A DNA stretch of 64,000 bases, taken from Ruminococcus sp. Lineage in GTDB: Bacteria; Bacillota; Clostridia; Oscillospirales; Ruminococcaceae. The notes under the pieces were generated by a model, which saw nothing but the letters and a program-made list of their open reading frames with translations, made no database searches and was not told the origin of the DNA. Positions 25,303 through 33,869 of the stretch are shown here, one piece after another; within the stretch, counting starts at the first letter, position 1; every line of letters starts with the position of its first letter. Made by a program: the position numbers and the translations under genes. The stretch covers positions 1 to 64,000 of the forward strand of contig JAEELF010000056.1 in NCBI GenBank assembly GCA_016288815.1, written 5' to 3'.

Positions 25303-26217
25303 TCACATCTTTCCGAGCCGCCGCAGGACCGCCTGAAAGTACTCCGGCAGGTCACTGGTGAACTCCATGTACTCGCCCGTCGAGGGGTGGATAAAGCCGA
25401 TCTTTCGGGCGTGGAGGCACTGTCCCTCCAGTCCCTTGTACGGCTTTCCGTAGACGTCGTCCCCGAGGACGGGGTGCCCGATGTAGGCGAGGTGGACGCG
25501 GATCTGGTGGGTGCGCCCCGTTTCGAGCCGCAGCCGGACGTGGGCGTAGCCGCCGTACTGCCGCAGCACCTCGTAGTGGGTGACGGCATTCCGCGAATTT
25601 TCGGACGTTACGCACATTTTCTTGCGGTCGGTCTTGTGGCGTCCGATGGGCGCGTCGATAGTGCCGGACGGCTCCTTGAAGGCTCCCACCGCGACAGCCT
25701 CGTACTCGCGCGTGAAGCTGTGCGCCTTTATCTGCTCGGCAAGGCGGAGGTGCGCTGCGTCGTTCTTCGCGACGATGAGCAGCCCGCTCGTGTTCTTGTC
25801 GATACGGTGGACGATACCGGGTCTGATGACACCATTAATCCCCGATAATCCGCCCTCACAGTGGTGCAGGAGCGCGTTCACGAGGGTGCCCGTGCGGTTG
25901 CCGTGCGCCGGGTGGACGACCATGCCCTTCGGCTTGTTCACGACGAGAAGGTCGGCGTCCTCGTAGACGATGTCGAGCGGGATATCCTCCGGGAGCGCGT
26001 CCATGGGCTCGGGGTCGGGTATCTCGGTCTGCACCTCGTCGTGTGCGCGGAGCTTGTAGTTCTTCGCGGCTGCCGTGCCGTTCACCAGCACCGCTCCCCT
26101 CTCGATGAGGTTCTGCACTGCCGAGCGGGTCAGCTCCGCAATATTGTCCGAAATATATTTATCCAGACGTGTCCCAGAATCCTCCGGGGCGGCGGTCAGG
26201 GTAACGGTCTCACTCAT
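25303..26217 (-). CDS. rluD: RluD-type 23S rRNA pseudouridine synthase
   Basis: A 304-residue synthase of the RluA/RluD group. An N-terminal S4 domain (TRLDKYISDNIAELTRSAVQ) precedes the catalytic domain with HRIDKNTSGLLIVAKN, where the Asp is the nucleophile, and GRTHQIRVHLAYIGHPVLGD. It would modify large-subunit rRNA. The ATG at 26217 overlaps the end of lspA by 8 bp; the lspA-rluD pairing is widespread in Firmicutes. A longer in-frame start upstream is rejected because it lies deep inside lspA. Confidence 0.92.
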   Translation of the reverse strand: MSETVTLTAAPEDSGTRLDKYISDNIAELTRSAVQNLIERGAVLVNGTAAAKNYKLRAHDEVQTEIPDPEPMDALPEDIPLDIVYEDADLLVVNKPKGMVVHPAHGNRTGTLVNALLHHCEGGLSGINGVIRPGIVHRIDKNTSGLLIVAKNDAAHLRLAEQIKAHSFTREYEAVAVGAFKEPSGTIDAPIGRHKTDRKKMCVTSENSRNAVTHYEVLRQYGGYAHVRLRLETGRTHQIRVHLAYIGHPVLGDDVYGKPYKGLEGQCLHARKIGFIHPSTGEYMEFTSDLPEYFQAVLRRLGKM

Positions 26218-26725
26218 CGGAAACCGCCTTTGCAGTCTCTGCTTCCTTCGCCTTCTGGATCTTCGGCTCAATGAAGAAGCAGTAGATCACCAGCAGCGCC
26301 ATTCCTACCGTCACGCAGATGTCGGCGAAGTTGAATATCGCGAATCTGAACAGCTTTATCTCGAACATATCCACGACGTAGCCCTGACGGTAACGGTCGA
26401 TGATGTTCCCGATACCGCCCGCAAAGACCAGCGTGGCCGATATGGTGAGCAGTTTTGAGCGTTTTCTCGTCATTACGATGAACACCGCGAGCGCGATCAT
26501 GGCGATCGTCGTGAAGCCTACGAGGAACCAGCGCTGTCCGGACATGCTCCCGAAAAGGGCACCGTCGTTCTCGAGGTAGGTGAGGTCGAGTATCTTGAAT
26601 TTCCCGAAATGTATGAACTCCATGCTGCCCTTCGGCTGGAGCGTATGCACTGCCCAGTACTTTATGAGCTGGTCCGCGCCGACGAGCACTGCTGTGAATA
26701 TCAGTAAAAGTATTAGTACAGCCAC
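26210..26725 (-). CDS. lspA: Signal peptidase II (prolipoprotein signal peptidase)
   Basis: Membrane aspartyl protease that removes lipoprotein signal peptides; the window encodes several lipoprotein substrates. Four membrane helices are visible, with the catalytic aspartates in GGIGNIIDRYRQGYVVDM and FNFADICVTVG. A GTG start at 26725 with GGA 7 bp upstream gives 171 residues, the family norm. Longer in-frame extensions run back into ileS and add a non-hydrophobic leader, so they are unlikely. Confidence 0.9.
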   Translation of the reverse strand: MAVLILLLIFTAVLVGADQLIKYWAVHTLQPKGSMEFIHFGKFKILDLTYLENDGALFGSMSGQRWFLVGFTTIAMIALAVFIVMTRKRSKLLTISATLVFAGGIGNIIDRYRQGYVVDMFEIKLFRFAIFNFADICVTVGMALLVIYCFFIEPKIQKAKEAETAKAVSDE

Positions 26726-26747
26726 AGTTTTTCCTTTCAATAAATAC

Positions 26748-26773
26748 GCCTGCCGCCACTCCCGGCAGCAGGC
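26748..26773 (-). terminator. Hairpin between ileS and lspA
   Basis: A 10-bp stem, GCCTGCTGCC with GGCGGCAGGC (one G-T pair), followed only by a weak GTATTTATT run. It may be a partial terminator or an RNA processing site. Confidence 0.4.
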
Positions 26774-26787
26774 AATATTGTCCGAAG

Positions 26788-29559
26788 TTACGCCTCTATC
26801 GCGATCGCACAGCGCTCGCAGAGCGTGGAGTGGGTGTGGTTCGTGCCGACGTACTTGGAGTAGCACCAGCAGCGCTCACACTTCTCGCCCTCTGCCTTTG
26901 CGACCTCGAACGAGGTCTCGCCCTCGCCCTTTACGACATCGACTGCCGATACGATGAGTATCTCTGCAAGGTGGTCGGAGATCGCGCAGTAACGGTCGTA
27001 GTCGTCTGCGGAAGCCTTGACGGTTATCTTTGCCTCGAGCGACTTGCCGATGAGCTTGGCATTTCTCGCTTCCTCGAGTGCCTTGTTCGCTGACTCGCGG
27101 GCGGAGTAGATGAAGCTCCACTTGTCCACATACTCAGGGGAGAAGGTCATGCCGCTCTTCTCGGGCATCTGGTTGAGGAAGACGCTCTCTGTGTCGTCCC
27201 CGGAGGTGTGAGGCATGAAGCTCCATATCTCCTCGGCTGTGAACGAGATGATAGGCGCAGCAAGCCTTGCAAGTGCGCTCAGTATGCGGTACATAGCCGT
27301 CTGAGCTGCGCGGCGGAGGACTGATGTCTCCTTCTCGCAGTAGAGTCTGTCCTTGATGATGTCGAGGTAGAAGTTGGACATATCTATTACGCAGAAATTA
27401 TGTATCGCGTGGAATGCGATGTGGAAGTCGAAGGTCTCGTAGCCCTCTTTTACCTTGTCGATGAGGGCGTCGAGGCGCATGAGCGCCCATTTATCGAGCT
27501 CTGTGAGCTGATCGTCTGATACGGAGTCCCTGTCGGGGTCGAAGCCTGCGCCGTTGCCGAGGTTTCCGAGAATGAAGCGCGCGGTATTGCGTATCTTCTT
27601 GTAGGCGTCGGAGAGCTGGCTGAGGATAGGCTTTGACACTCTGATATCGCTGTGATAGTCGGAGGAAGCCACCCACAGACGCAGGATATCCGCGCCGTAC
27701 TGGTCGGTTATCTCGCTCGGGTCGATACCGTTTCCGAGGGACTTATGCATGGTCTTGCCCTCGCCGTCAACTACCCAGCCGTGGGTGCAGACAGCCTTGT
27801 AGGGAGCGGTGCCCTTGTATACTACCGACGTGAGAAGCGACGACTGGAACCAGCCTCTGTACTGGTCTGCGCCCTCGAGGTAGAGGTCAGCCGGCCATGA
27901 CAGGCAGTCGTACTGATCCATTACGGAAGTGTGCGACACGCCGCTGTCGAACCATACGTCCATGATGTCGAATTCCTTGGTGAATTCGCCGCAGCCGCAC
28001 TCACACTTCACGGAGGCAGGAATGAACTCGGATACCTCGCGGGTCCACCATGAGTCGCTGCCTTCCTTACGGAAGAGGTCGGCGATGGCCTTGATCGTCA
28101 CGTCGTTCACGATCGGCTTGCCGCAGTCCTTGCAGTAGACGATCGGGATCGGTACGCCCCATGTTCTCTGACGGGAGATGCACCAGTCGCTGCGGTCGCG
28201 GACCATGCCCTTGATACGGTCCTCACCCCACTCGGGGATCCACTGCACGTCCTCGATAGCCTTTATTGCCTCGTCCTTGAAGCCGTTCACCGAGCAGAAC
28301 CACTGCTCAGTTGCGCGGTAGATGATGGGGCTGTTGCAGCGCCAGCAGTGCGGGTACTGGTGGACGATCTTCTGTATCGCGAGCAGTGCGCCGAGCTCCT
28401 CGAGCTTCGCGGCGATAGCCTTGTTCGCGGTATCTGTGTCCATACCCTCGAACTCGCCTGCTTCGGCGGTCTGTCTGCCCTTTGCGTCAACGCATACGAG
28501 TATGCCGATGTCGTCGTAGTTCTTGCACACCTCAAAGTCCTCGACACCGTAGCCGGGAGCGGTATGAACGCAGCCGGTACCGGATTCGAGCGTGACGTGG
28601 TCTCCGACGATTATCGGGGACGGACGGTCATACAGGGGGTGCTTGGTCTTCATTCCCTCGAGCTCTGCGCCGGTGAAGATGTGGTCTGTGGTGTAGTCGG
28701 TGATACCGGCAGTCTCCATTGTGGTGCGCACGAGCTCCTCTGCCATGACGTAGTACTCGTCGCCTACATGGACGAGGGTGTAGTTGTACTCAGGTCCGAG
28801 GCAGATAGCAAGGTTTCCGGGGATAGTCCATGTTGTAGTCGTCCAGATAACGAAGTATATCCTGGAAAGGTCGAGACCGAGGGCTGTGAAGATGCCCTTG
28901 TCGTCGGTCACGTTGAACTTTACATAGATAGAGTGGCACGGGTCGTTGGAGTACTCTATCTCAGCCTCCGCGAGGGCGGTATTGCAGTCGGGGCACCAGT
29001 ATACGGGCTTGAGTCCCTTGTACATATAGCCCTTCTTCGCCATTTCGCCGAATACCTCGACCTGACGCGCCTCGAACTCAGGCTTCAGGGTGAGGTAGGG
29101 GTCATCGTAGTCGCCGAGGGAGCCCATTCTCTTGAAGCCCTTCATCTGGTTCGCGACCTGCGTGAGGGCATATTCGCGGCAGTGCTTACGGAGCTCAGTG
29201 GGCGGGATAGCGCCGTTCTCGACGCCGATAGCCTTCATCGCCTTGAGCTCGATAGGCAGTCCGTGGGTGTCCCAGCCGGGGACGTATGGAGCACAGAATC
29301 CGCTCATATTCTTGTACTTGACGATGAAATCCTTGAGGGACTTGTTAAGGGCATGACCAAGGTGTATCTCGCCGTTGGCGTAGGGAGGTCCGTCGTGGAG
29401 AATATAGGACGGCTTGCCCTTGTTCTTCTCGATCATTTTGTAGTAAAGTCTCTCGCTCTCCCACTTTGCGAGCGTTTCGGGCTCTCTCTTGGGGAGATTT
29501 CCTCTCATCGGGAATTCTGTCTGCGGTAGGTTAAGAGTGCTGTTGTAATCCTGTGCCAT
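26788..29559 (-). CDS. ileS: Isoleucyl-tRNA synthetase
   Basis: Class I synthetase of 923 residues that charges tRNA-Ile. The HIGH motif is in PPYANGEIHLGHALNK, the KMSKS equivalent is KTMHKSLGNG, and the editing domain and the C-terminal zinc site (CERCWC...CERC) are present. The ATG at 29559 follows GGAG. It lies 71 bp downstream of divIVA in the same orientation, and there is no room for a T-box leader, so expression seems tied to the sepF-ylmH-divIVA operon. Confidence 0.96.
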   Translation of the reverse strand: MAQDYNSTLNLPQTEFPMRGNLPKREPETLAKWESERLYYKMIEKNKGKPSYILHDGPPYANGEIHLGHALNKSLKDFIVKYKNMSGFCAPYVPGWDTHGLPIELKAMKAIGVENGAIPPTELRKHCREYALTQVANQMKGFKRMGSLGDYDDPYLTLKPEFEARQVEVFGEMAKKGYMYKGLKPVYWCPDCNTALAEAEIEYSNDPCHSIYVKFNVTDDKGIFTALGLDLSRIYFVIWTTTTWTIPGNLAICLGPEYNYTLVHVGDEYYVMAEELVRTTMETAGITDYTTDHIFTGAELEGMKTKHPLYDRPSPIIVGDHVTLESGTGCVHTAPGYGVEDFEVCKNYDDIGILVCVDAKGRQTAEAGEFEGMDTDTANKAIAAKLEELGALLAIQKIVHQYPHCWRCNSPIIYRATEQWFCSVNGFKDEAIKAIEDVQWIPEWGEDRIKGMVRDRSDWCISRQRTWGVPIPIVYCKDCGKPIVNDVTIKAIADLFRKEGSDSWWTREVSEFIPASVKCECGCGEFTKEFDIMDVWFDSGVSHTSVMDQYDCLSWPADLYLEGADQYRGWFQSSLLTSVVYKGTAPYKAVCTHGWVVDGEGKTMHKSLGNGIDPSEITDQYGADILRLWVASSDYHSDIRVSKPILSQLSDAYKKIRNTARFILGNLGNGAGFDPDRDSVSDDQLTELDKWALMRLDALIDKVKEGYETFDFHIAFHAIHNFCVIDMSNFYLDIIKDRLYCEKETSVLRRAAQTAMYRILSALARLAAPIISFTAEEIWSFMPHTSGDDTESVFLNQMPEKSGMTFSPEYVDKWSFIYSARESANKALEEARNAKLIGKSLEAKITVKASADDYDRYCAISDHLAEILIVSAVDVVKGEGETSFEVAKAEGEKCERCWCYSKYVGTNHTHSTLCERCAIAIEA

Positions 29560-29630
29560 ATACTTCGATCTCCGGCGGCTCGCCGGAAATCCTCCTTTCA
29601 ACGTAATTCAGACGGCTCTGTCACCGTTGC

Positions 29631-30185
29631 TCATTCTTCCTCGGCAGCTACAGCCGCAGCGATCTCCTCGGCTGTCTCAGCCTCAGCGTATTCCTCTGCG
29701 TCGTCAACTGTCTCGGGCATGGAGGAAATGAGCTCAAGGTGGGTCTTGTACATATCGAACAGGCTCTTCTTGAAGTCAGCTACCTGCTGCTGAGCCTCGA
29801 TGAGAGCTTCCTTCTCCTTGGCGATCTCAAGGCGGTTCTTCTCCATGCTCTCAGCGTGCTGGCGCACTGCCTCGTCCTCGAGGGCTGCTGCCTTTTCCTG
29901 AGCCTCTGCGAGGATCTGCTCTGCCTTCTCGTTGGCTTCTGCGATGACCTGATGTCCCTGCTTCTGAGCGCCGAGGAGGGCGTCCTTGAGGGCTTCCTCG
30001 TCCTTCATGTACTCGCGTACCTTGTCGGCAAGGATCTGGATCTTGTTGTTTGTCTCTACGCGCTCGCGCTCCATTTCGTCGAGCTCTGCCTCGAGCTGGC
30101 TGAGAAATTCGTCGATCTCCTCCTGCTTGTAGCCGAATGCAGCCTTCTCGAATCTCTTATTTCTGACGTCCTTTGAAGTTATCAT
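29631..30185 (-). CDS. divIVA: DivIVA-type cell division and polarity protein
   Basis: A 184-residue coiled-coil protein. The N-terminal membrane-binding lipid domain (ITSKDVRNKRFEKAAFGYKQ, then EEIDEFLSQLEAELDEM) is characteristic, and is followed by long Glu/Lys/Ala heptads to ~150 and an acidic tail. DivIVA proteins recognise negative membrane curvature at septa and poles. It lies directly after ylmH and before ileS, the standard Gram-positive order, with AGAGGTGAAG as ribosome binding site. Confidence 0.92.
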   Translation of the reverse strand: MITSKDVRNKRFEKAAFGYKQEEIDEFLSQLEAELDEMERERVETNNKIQILADKVREYMKDEEALKDALLGAQKQGHQVIAEANEKAEQILAEAQEKAAALEDEAVRQHAESMEKNRLEIAKEKEALIEAQQQVADFKKSLFDMYKTHLELISSMPETVDDAEEYAEAETAEEIAAAVAAEEE

Positions 30186-30197
30186 GTTTCTTCACCT

Positions 30198-30956
30198 CTA
30201 AATATATTTACGCATTTCTATGTGTATGCGGCCTTTCTTGGTAAGACCGTTGATACCGGATAAAATGAATCTCCCGTATCCTCTTACGGACAGGGTATCT
30301 CCCTCGCGGAGCTCGCGGGACACTGATGTGACGGTGAAATGGTCTACATCGACCCGTTCCGAGCGGATAAGCGCTGCCGACTTGTCGCGGCTGAGACCGC
30401 AGGCAAGCCCTACCACGCAGTCGAGCCGCAGCGATGCGACCGTTCCGCTGATCTCCATGTACTCCTGCTCCGCGTCGAGGCAGAACTCTCTGCCGCCGGA
30501 TACCTCCACGCCGACCCTGCCTACCTTCGATACTGACGAGAGTATCGCCTTCGCGGCAGTTTCAGTGACAAAGACCTGCGCAATGCCTTCGTCGGTGACG
30601 ATATCCCCTACGGCTTCGCGCTTCAGCCCGAGAGCCATGAGCGAGCCAAGGAAGTCCCTGTGGGTGAGCTTATCCTCCCTGCGGAACGTGAACGTCACGC
30701 ACTCCATAGGGAAGTCCTCCATGACGCTGTCACGGAGATATTCGGGGTAGACCGCGAGCATCTTTCTCCTCGCCTCCGGGAAGCCGCCCCAGAGCGTGAA
30801 CAGCTTGTCCCCTGCACTCCTGCGCAGGTACTGCTCCGCGAGCGCGGACTGCCTTTCATCGAGGAAACGGGAGAACGCTGCGCAGCCGCTGCGTTCGGCG
30901 CGGTCGAGCAGGTCTCCCAGTCTCGCGTAAAATAGCTTTTCCTCTGACGGGTCCAT
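30198..30956 (-). CDS. ylmH: YlmH, S4-domain RNA-binding protein
   Basis: A 252-residue protein of the YlmH family, which lies in division operons of Gram-positive bacteria and has been linked to ribosome rescue. The C-terminal S4 domain is visible in RLDCVVGLACGLSRDKSAAL and GDTLSVRGYGRF. The N-terminal region has the family signature around DFLGSLMALGLKREAVGDI. Its ATG shares one base with the sepF stop (TGATG), so translation is coupled. Confidence 0.9.
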   Translation of the reverse strand: MDPSEEKLFYARLGDLLDRAERSGCAAFSRFLDERQSALAEQYLRRSAGDKLFTLWGGFPEARRKMLAVYPEYLRDSVMEDFPMECVTFTFRREDKLTHRDFLGSLMALGLKREAVGDIVTDEGIAQVFVTETAAKAILSSVSKVGRVGVEVSGGREFCLDAEQEYMEISGTVASLRLDCVVGLACGLSRDKSAALIRSERVDVDHFTVTSVSRELREGDTLSVRGYGRFILSGINGLTKKGRIHIEMRKYI

Positions 30957-31411
30957 CAGATGAACACGCCGTTGTTCTCAAGCTCGCCTACGAGGTCCTC
31001 GCCGATGAAGCCGACGTTGTAGGGAGTGATGATGTATGTCAGGTTCGCAACAGGCTTGAGGCTGCCGCCGTTAGCGTATGCAACACCCACGAGGAAGTCG
31101 ATGATGCGGCGCTTGTTCTCGGGGGAAGCGGTCTCAAGGTTGAGAACTACTGTCTTCTTTGCGATAAGGTGGTCAGCGATCTGCTTTGCGTCCGTGAAAG
31201 CCGAAGGCTTTACAAGTACTACCTGGAGCTGGGCAGTGGTCTGGATATTCACTACCTTGTTCCTTCTGCCGCCGCTTACGTTCTCGCTGCCCGAGGGCTC
31301 GTCGCCGTCGAAGGAGGCACGCTCACTGTGGCGTACCGGAACGTCGTCCTGGTCCATGTCGTCGTCCTCTGCCGGAAAAAAGTATTCCTTGATGTTCTCA
31401 AAAAGTTTCAT
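30956..31411 (-). CDS. sepF: Cell division protein SepF
   Basis: A 151-residue FtsZ-membrane tether. An N-terminal amphipathic segment (LFENIKEYFFPAED) would bind membrane, and an acidic linker leads to the SepF core (LVKPSAFTDAKQIADHLIAK, RRIIDFLVGVAYANGG, LTYIITPYNVGFIGE). The typical YggT gene between sepF and ylmH is missing here; the two genes overlap instead. Confidence 0.92.
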   Translation of the reverse strand: MKLFENIKEYFFPAEDDDMDQDDVPVRHSERASFDGDEPSGSENVSGGRRNKVVNIQTTAQLQVVLVKPSAFTDAKQIADHLIAKKTVVLNLETASPENKRRIIDFLVGVAYANGGSLKPVANLTYIITPYNVGFIGEDLVGELENNGVFI

Positions 31412-31487
31412 TTTTTACTCCGTTCTCCGCACGTTTTTATTTATTTATCTTGACGCAGCTCGTGTACGGACCGCGCTGCGCTGCATT

Positions 31488-31507
31488 AAACGGGGACCTC
31501 CCCGTTT
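31488..31507. repeat. Perfect inverted repeat upstream of sepF
   Basis: AAACGGGGA-cc-TCCCCGTTT, two 9-bp arms in the 118-bp gap between yggS and sepF. There is no T run, so it may be an operator or RNA stem rather than a terminator. Confidence 0.5.
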
Positions 31508-31529
31508 GGGACTTAGTGGATACGGGTGC

Positions 31530-32213
31530 TCACTTATACACCCTCTCGCCGAAGAGCCCCGAGCCTATCCTTACGAGGTTCGAGCCATGCCTTACGGCGT
31601 CGGCGTAGTCGTGGGTCATGCCCATGGAGAGCACGTCCATCGCTATGCCCGATGTTTCTCTGACTTTGTTGTAGAGCTCCTCCATGCGCCCGAGGAAGAT
31701 GTCCCCCTGCGCCGGCGGCGGTATGGTCATGAGTCCCCTTATCCGCACGCCCGGGAGCTCGCTGAGCTGGGTGAGCAGTCCGCTGAGTCCTTCAGGCGCT
31801 ATGCCGCTCTTGGACTCCTCTCCGCCGATGTTCACCTCGCACAGGATATCCATGACCCTGCCGTTCTTCACGGCGAGACGGCTTATCTCCTGCCCGAGCT
31901 TCAGGCTGTCTACAGACTGTATCATCGTCATGTCGTTTATGATGTATTTGACCTTGTTGGTCTGGAGGTGGCCGATGAAGTGCACCTCAGCGCGCTTGTC
32001 GTAGCTTTCCGCCTTGGAGAGGTACTCCTGCACGCGGTTCTCACCGAGAAGGTCTATCCCGAGCTCCACCGCGCGGTTGACGAGCTCAGGAGCGACGGTC
32101 TTGGTGACTGCCATTATCCTCACTGTTTCGTCTTCTCTGCGGTATTTAGCCACTGCGTCCGCGACGTTCGCGCGTATCACACGCAGGTTTTCGTCTACAC
32201 GGCTAAGCTCCAT
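31530..32213 (-). CDS. yggS: YggS/YlmE family PLP-binding protein
   Basis: A 227-residue PLP homeostasis protein, single-domain alanine racemase-like barrel. The PLP lysine is in IMAVTKTVAPELVN, and GENRVQEYLSK, FIGHLQTNKVKYI and SMGMTHDYADAVRHGS are hallmark segments. The ATG at 32213 follows the preceding stop directly. A GTG four codons upstream is possible and overlaps that gene. It is part of the ylm division cluster. Confidence 0.92.
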   Translation of the reverse strand: MELSRVDENLRVIRANVADAVAKYRREDETVRIMAVTKTVAPELVNRAVELGIDLLGENRVQEYLSKAESYDKRAEVHFIGHLQTNKVKYIINDMTMIQSVDSLKLGQEISRLAVKNGRVMDILCEVNIGGEESKSGIAPEGLSGLLTQLSELPGVRIRGLMTIPPPAQGDIFLGRMEELYNKVRETSGIAMDVLSMGMTHDYADAVRHGSNLVRIGSGLFGERVYK

Positions 32214-32214
32214 A

Positions 32215-33462
32215 TCAATCAGCACCTTCGATCATTATGTCGTCATACAGCGCAAGATATCCGGGGTCGGCATCGTGCACCGCCGAGAGGACGTAGTCAC
32301 CGCCCTCGTAGATGACGTCTATTTTCTTGAACTCCACCTGCTCGCCCTTCTGGACGTAGACGCCCTTCTGGGTGACGGTGGTCACTCCGCCCGCTTCCTT
32401 GGGGGAGCCGGTCTGCACCTCCGCAAAGCGTATCGCCTCGCGCGGGACCCTGAGTCCGCTGTAATCTCCCTTTATGATCTCGACAGTCGCTGCGCGGTGC
32501 TGCACGAGGTCGTAGTTGAACTGGCTGCACCAGAGCACGATTATGCTCTGCTTCTGGTCGCCCTCATCGCGTATCTCTGTGACCTCCGCATCGAAGGTCT
32601 CGGCGGACGATTCAAACCTCAGCTTGACCTCCTCGCCTACGGAATACTCCAGTCCGGAGTTGTCCACTATGCCGGCAAAGTACCAGCCGTAGCCATCTAT
32701 GAGCTTCCCGACGACGGTGCTGCTCTCCTGACGGCTGTCCTTTACGCTGTTTATCTGCTCTGCGGTCAGGTTGGGGAGCGAGGCGCTCGTGAGGACCTTC
32801 TCGTAGCCGTCGCTGTAGCTTACGAAGTAGGCTGAGCGCGGGGACTTCTTGACCTCTACGGGCTGTGCCGAGCTCATCCTGAGCTTTGCGAGCTCCGCTT
32901 CTATATCAGCGATCTGGGAGTTGAAGTCGCTGACCTCGTCGGTGACTATCTGGTAGGTGCTGAGCTGGACGACGAGTCCCTCCGCCTCTGAGGCGATGGA
33001 GCTGTAATCCCTGCGGTCGCGGCAGGCTATCAGGCTGCGGTAGCCGTCGCGTATGCTCTCCGAGAGAGACGTGGGCTGGGCGGACTCGAGCGTGCCGGGG
33101 TTCTGTATCTTCTTCAGCAGTGCGAGCCGCTTCTCAAGAGCTTCTATCTGGCGGTTAAGGGCGATCTGGCTGTCGGAGGAATAGACCTCCGCGATGACCG
33201 TCCCGCTGCCGAGCTTGCCGCCGTCGGCGACACAGTAGCTCAGGACGCCGCTGCCGCTGAAGGTGACGACCTCCTCGTCGCGGACGAAGATTCCCTTGAC
33301 CTCCTTTGACAGCGTTGCTTCTGCCATGAGCGCGACCTCTGTGGAGCTGTCCCTGTTGCGGAAATTGTACACGATACTCACGAAGATGACTATGAAGAGT
33401 ATCAGCACGGTATCGCGCAGTATCCTGACGGGCAGGCTCGCTTCAGATCTGATCAGGCGCAT
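32215..33462 (-). CDS. HlyD-like membrane protein
   Basis: A 415-residue protein with one N-terminal membrane anchor (ILRDTVLILFIVIFVSIVYNF), a biotinyl-lipoyl-like hairpin segment (FVRDEEVVTFSGSGVLSY), a coiled-coil region (~120-220) and C-terminal beta strands (VPREAIRF, KKIDVIYEGGDYV), the layout of HlyD-type periplasmic adaptors. No exporter gene is next to it. Related proteins lie beside yggS and sepF in Clostridia, so a role at the division site or cell envelope is plausible but not shown. Confidence 0.75.
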   Translation of the reverse strand: MRLIRSEASLPVRILRDTVLILFIVIFVSIVYNFRNRDSSTEVALMAEATLSKEVKGIFVRDEEVVTFSGSGVLSYCVADGGKLGSGTVIAEVYSSDSQIALNRQIEALEKRLALLKKIQNPGTLESAQPTSLSESIRDGYRSLIACRDRRDYSSIASEAEGLVVQLSTYQIVTDEVSDFNSQIADIEAELAKLRMSSAQPVEVKKSPRSAYFVSYSDGYEKVLTSASLPNLTAEQINSVKDSRQESSTVVGKLIDGYGWYFAGIVDNSGLEYSVGEEVKLRFESSAETFDAEVTEIRDEGDQKQSIIVLWCSQFNYDLVQHRAATVEIIKGDYSGLRVPREAIRFAEVQTGSPKEAGGVTTVTQKGVYVQKGEQVEFKKIDVIYEGGDYVLSAVHDADPGYLALYDDIMIEGAD

Positions 33463-33474
33463 TTATATCACCGC

Positions 33475-33714
33475 TCAGTCGTTCTTCTCGGAAGCGTCGA
33501 GGATAGATACCGCTCTCGCGGGGATTATCGTTGAGATAGCGTGCTTATATACGAGCTGCTGCTTGCCGTCGCAGTCAAAAATAGCGACGTAGCTGTCAAA
33601 TCCTCTTACCATGCCCTTGAACTGGAAGCCGTTGGTAAGGATGATCGTTACCATGATCCTGTCCTTTCTGCACTGGTTGAGGAACACGTCCTGCAAATTG
33701 ATAGCCTTGTTCAT
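33475..33714 (-). CDS. hfq: RNA chaperone Hfq
   Basis: A 79-residue Sm-like protein. Sm1 is in [25 protein letters not shown], and Sm2 contains the conserved YKHAISTI. It binds small RNAs and mRNA 3' ends. I choose the ATG at 33714, 8 bp after GGAG; the ATG two codons upstream is too close to the ribosome binding site. It lies downstream of miaA as in many bacteria, but here has its own sigma-A promoter at 33780-33808. Confidence 0.94.
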   Translation of the reverse strand: MNKAINLQDVFLNQCRKDRIMVTIILTNGFQFKGMVRGFDSYVAIFDCDGKQQLVYKHAISTIIPARAVSILDASEKND

Positions 33715-33779
33715 ACACATTACTCCATTCTATATTGATTTTGTTGTCCGTGTGAACAGAAAAAAGTTACACACAAAAC

Positions 33780-33808
33780 ATTATAACACACATTTACCGA
33801 TAATGCAA
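33780..33808 (-). promoter_or_regulatory. Promoter upstream of hfq
   Basis: Minus strand TTGCAT (33803-33808), 17 bp, TATAAT (33780-33785), between miaA and hfq. Confidence 0.7.
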
Positions 33809-33869
33809 CAGTCCGGGGGCAAAAAATTTTGCTTACGGCAAATTTTGCCACGGAAAGGGTCGTTTTTTG

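Noticed and set aside
29560-29630. T-box riboswitch upstream of ileS
   Set aside because: The gap is only 71 bp, and I see no specifier loop or antiterminator sequence.
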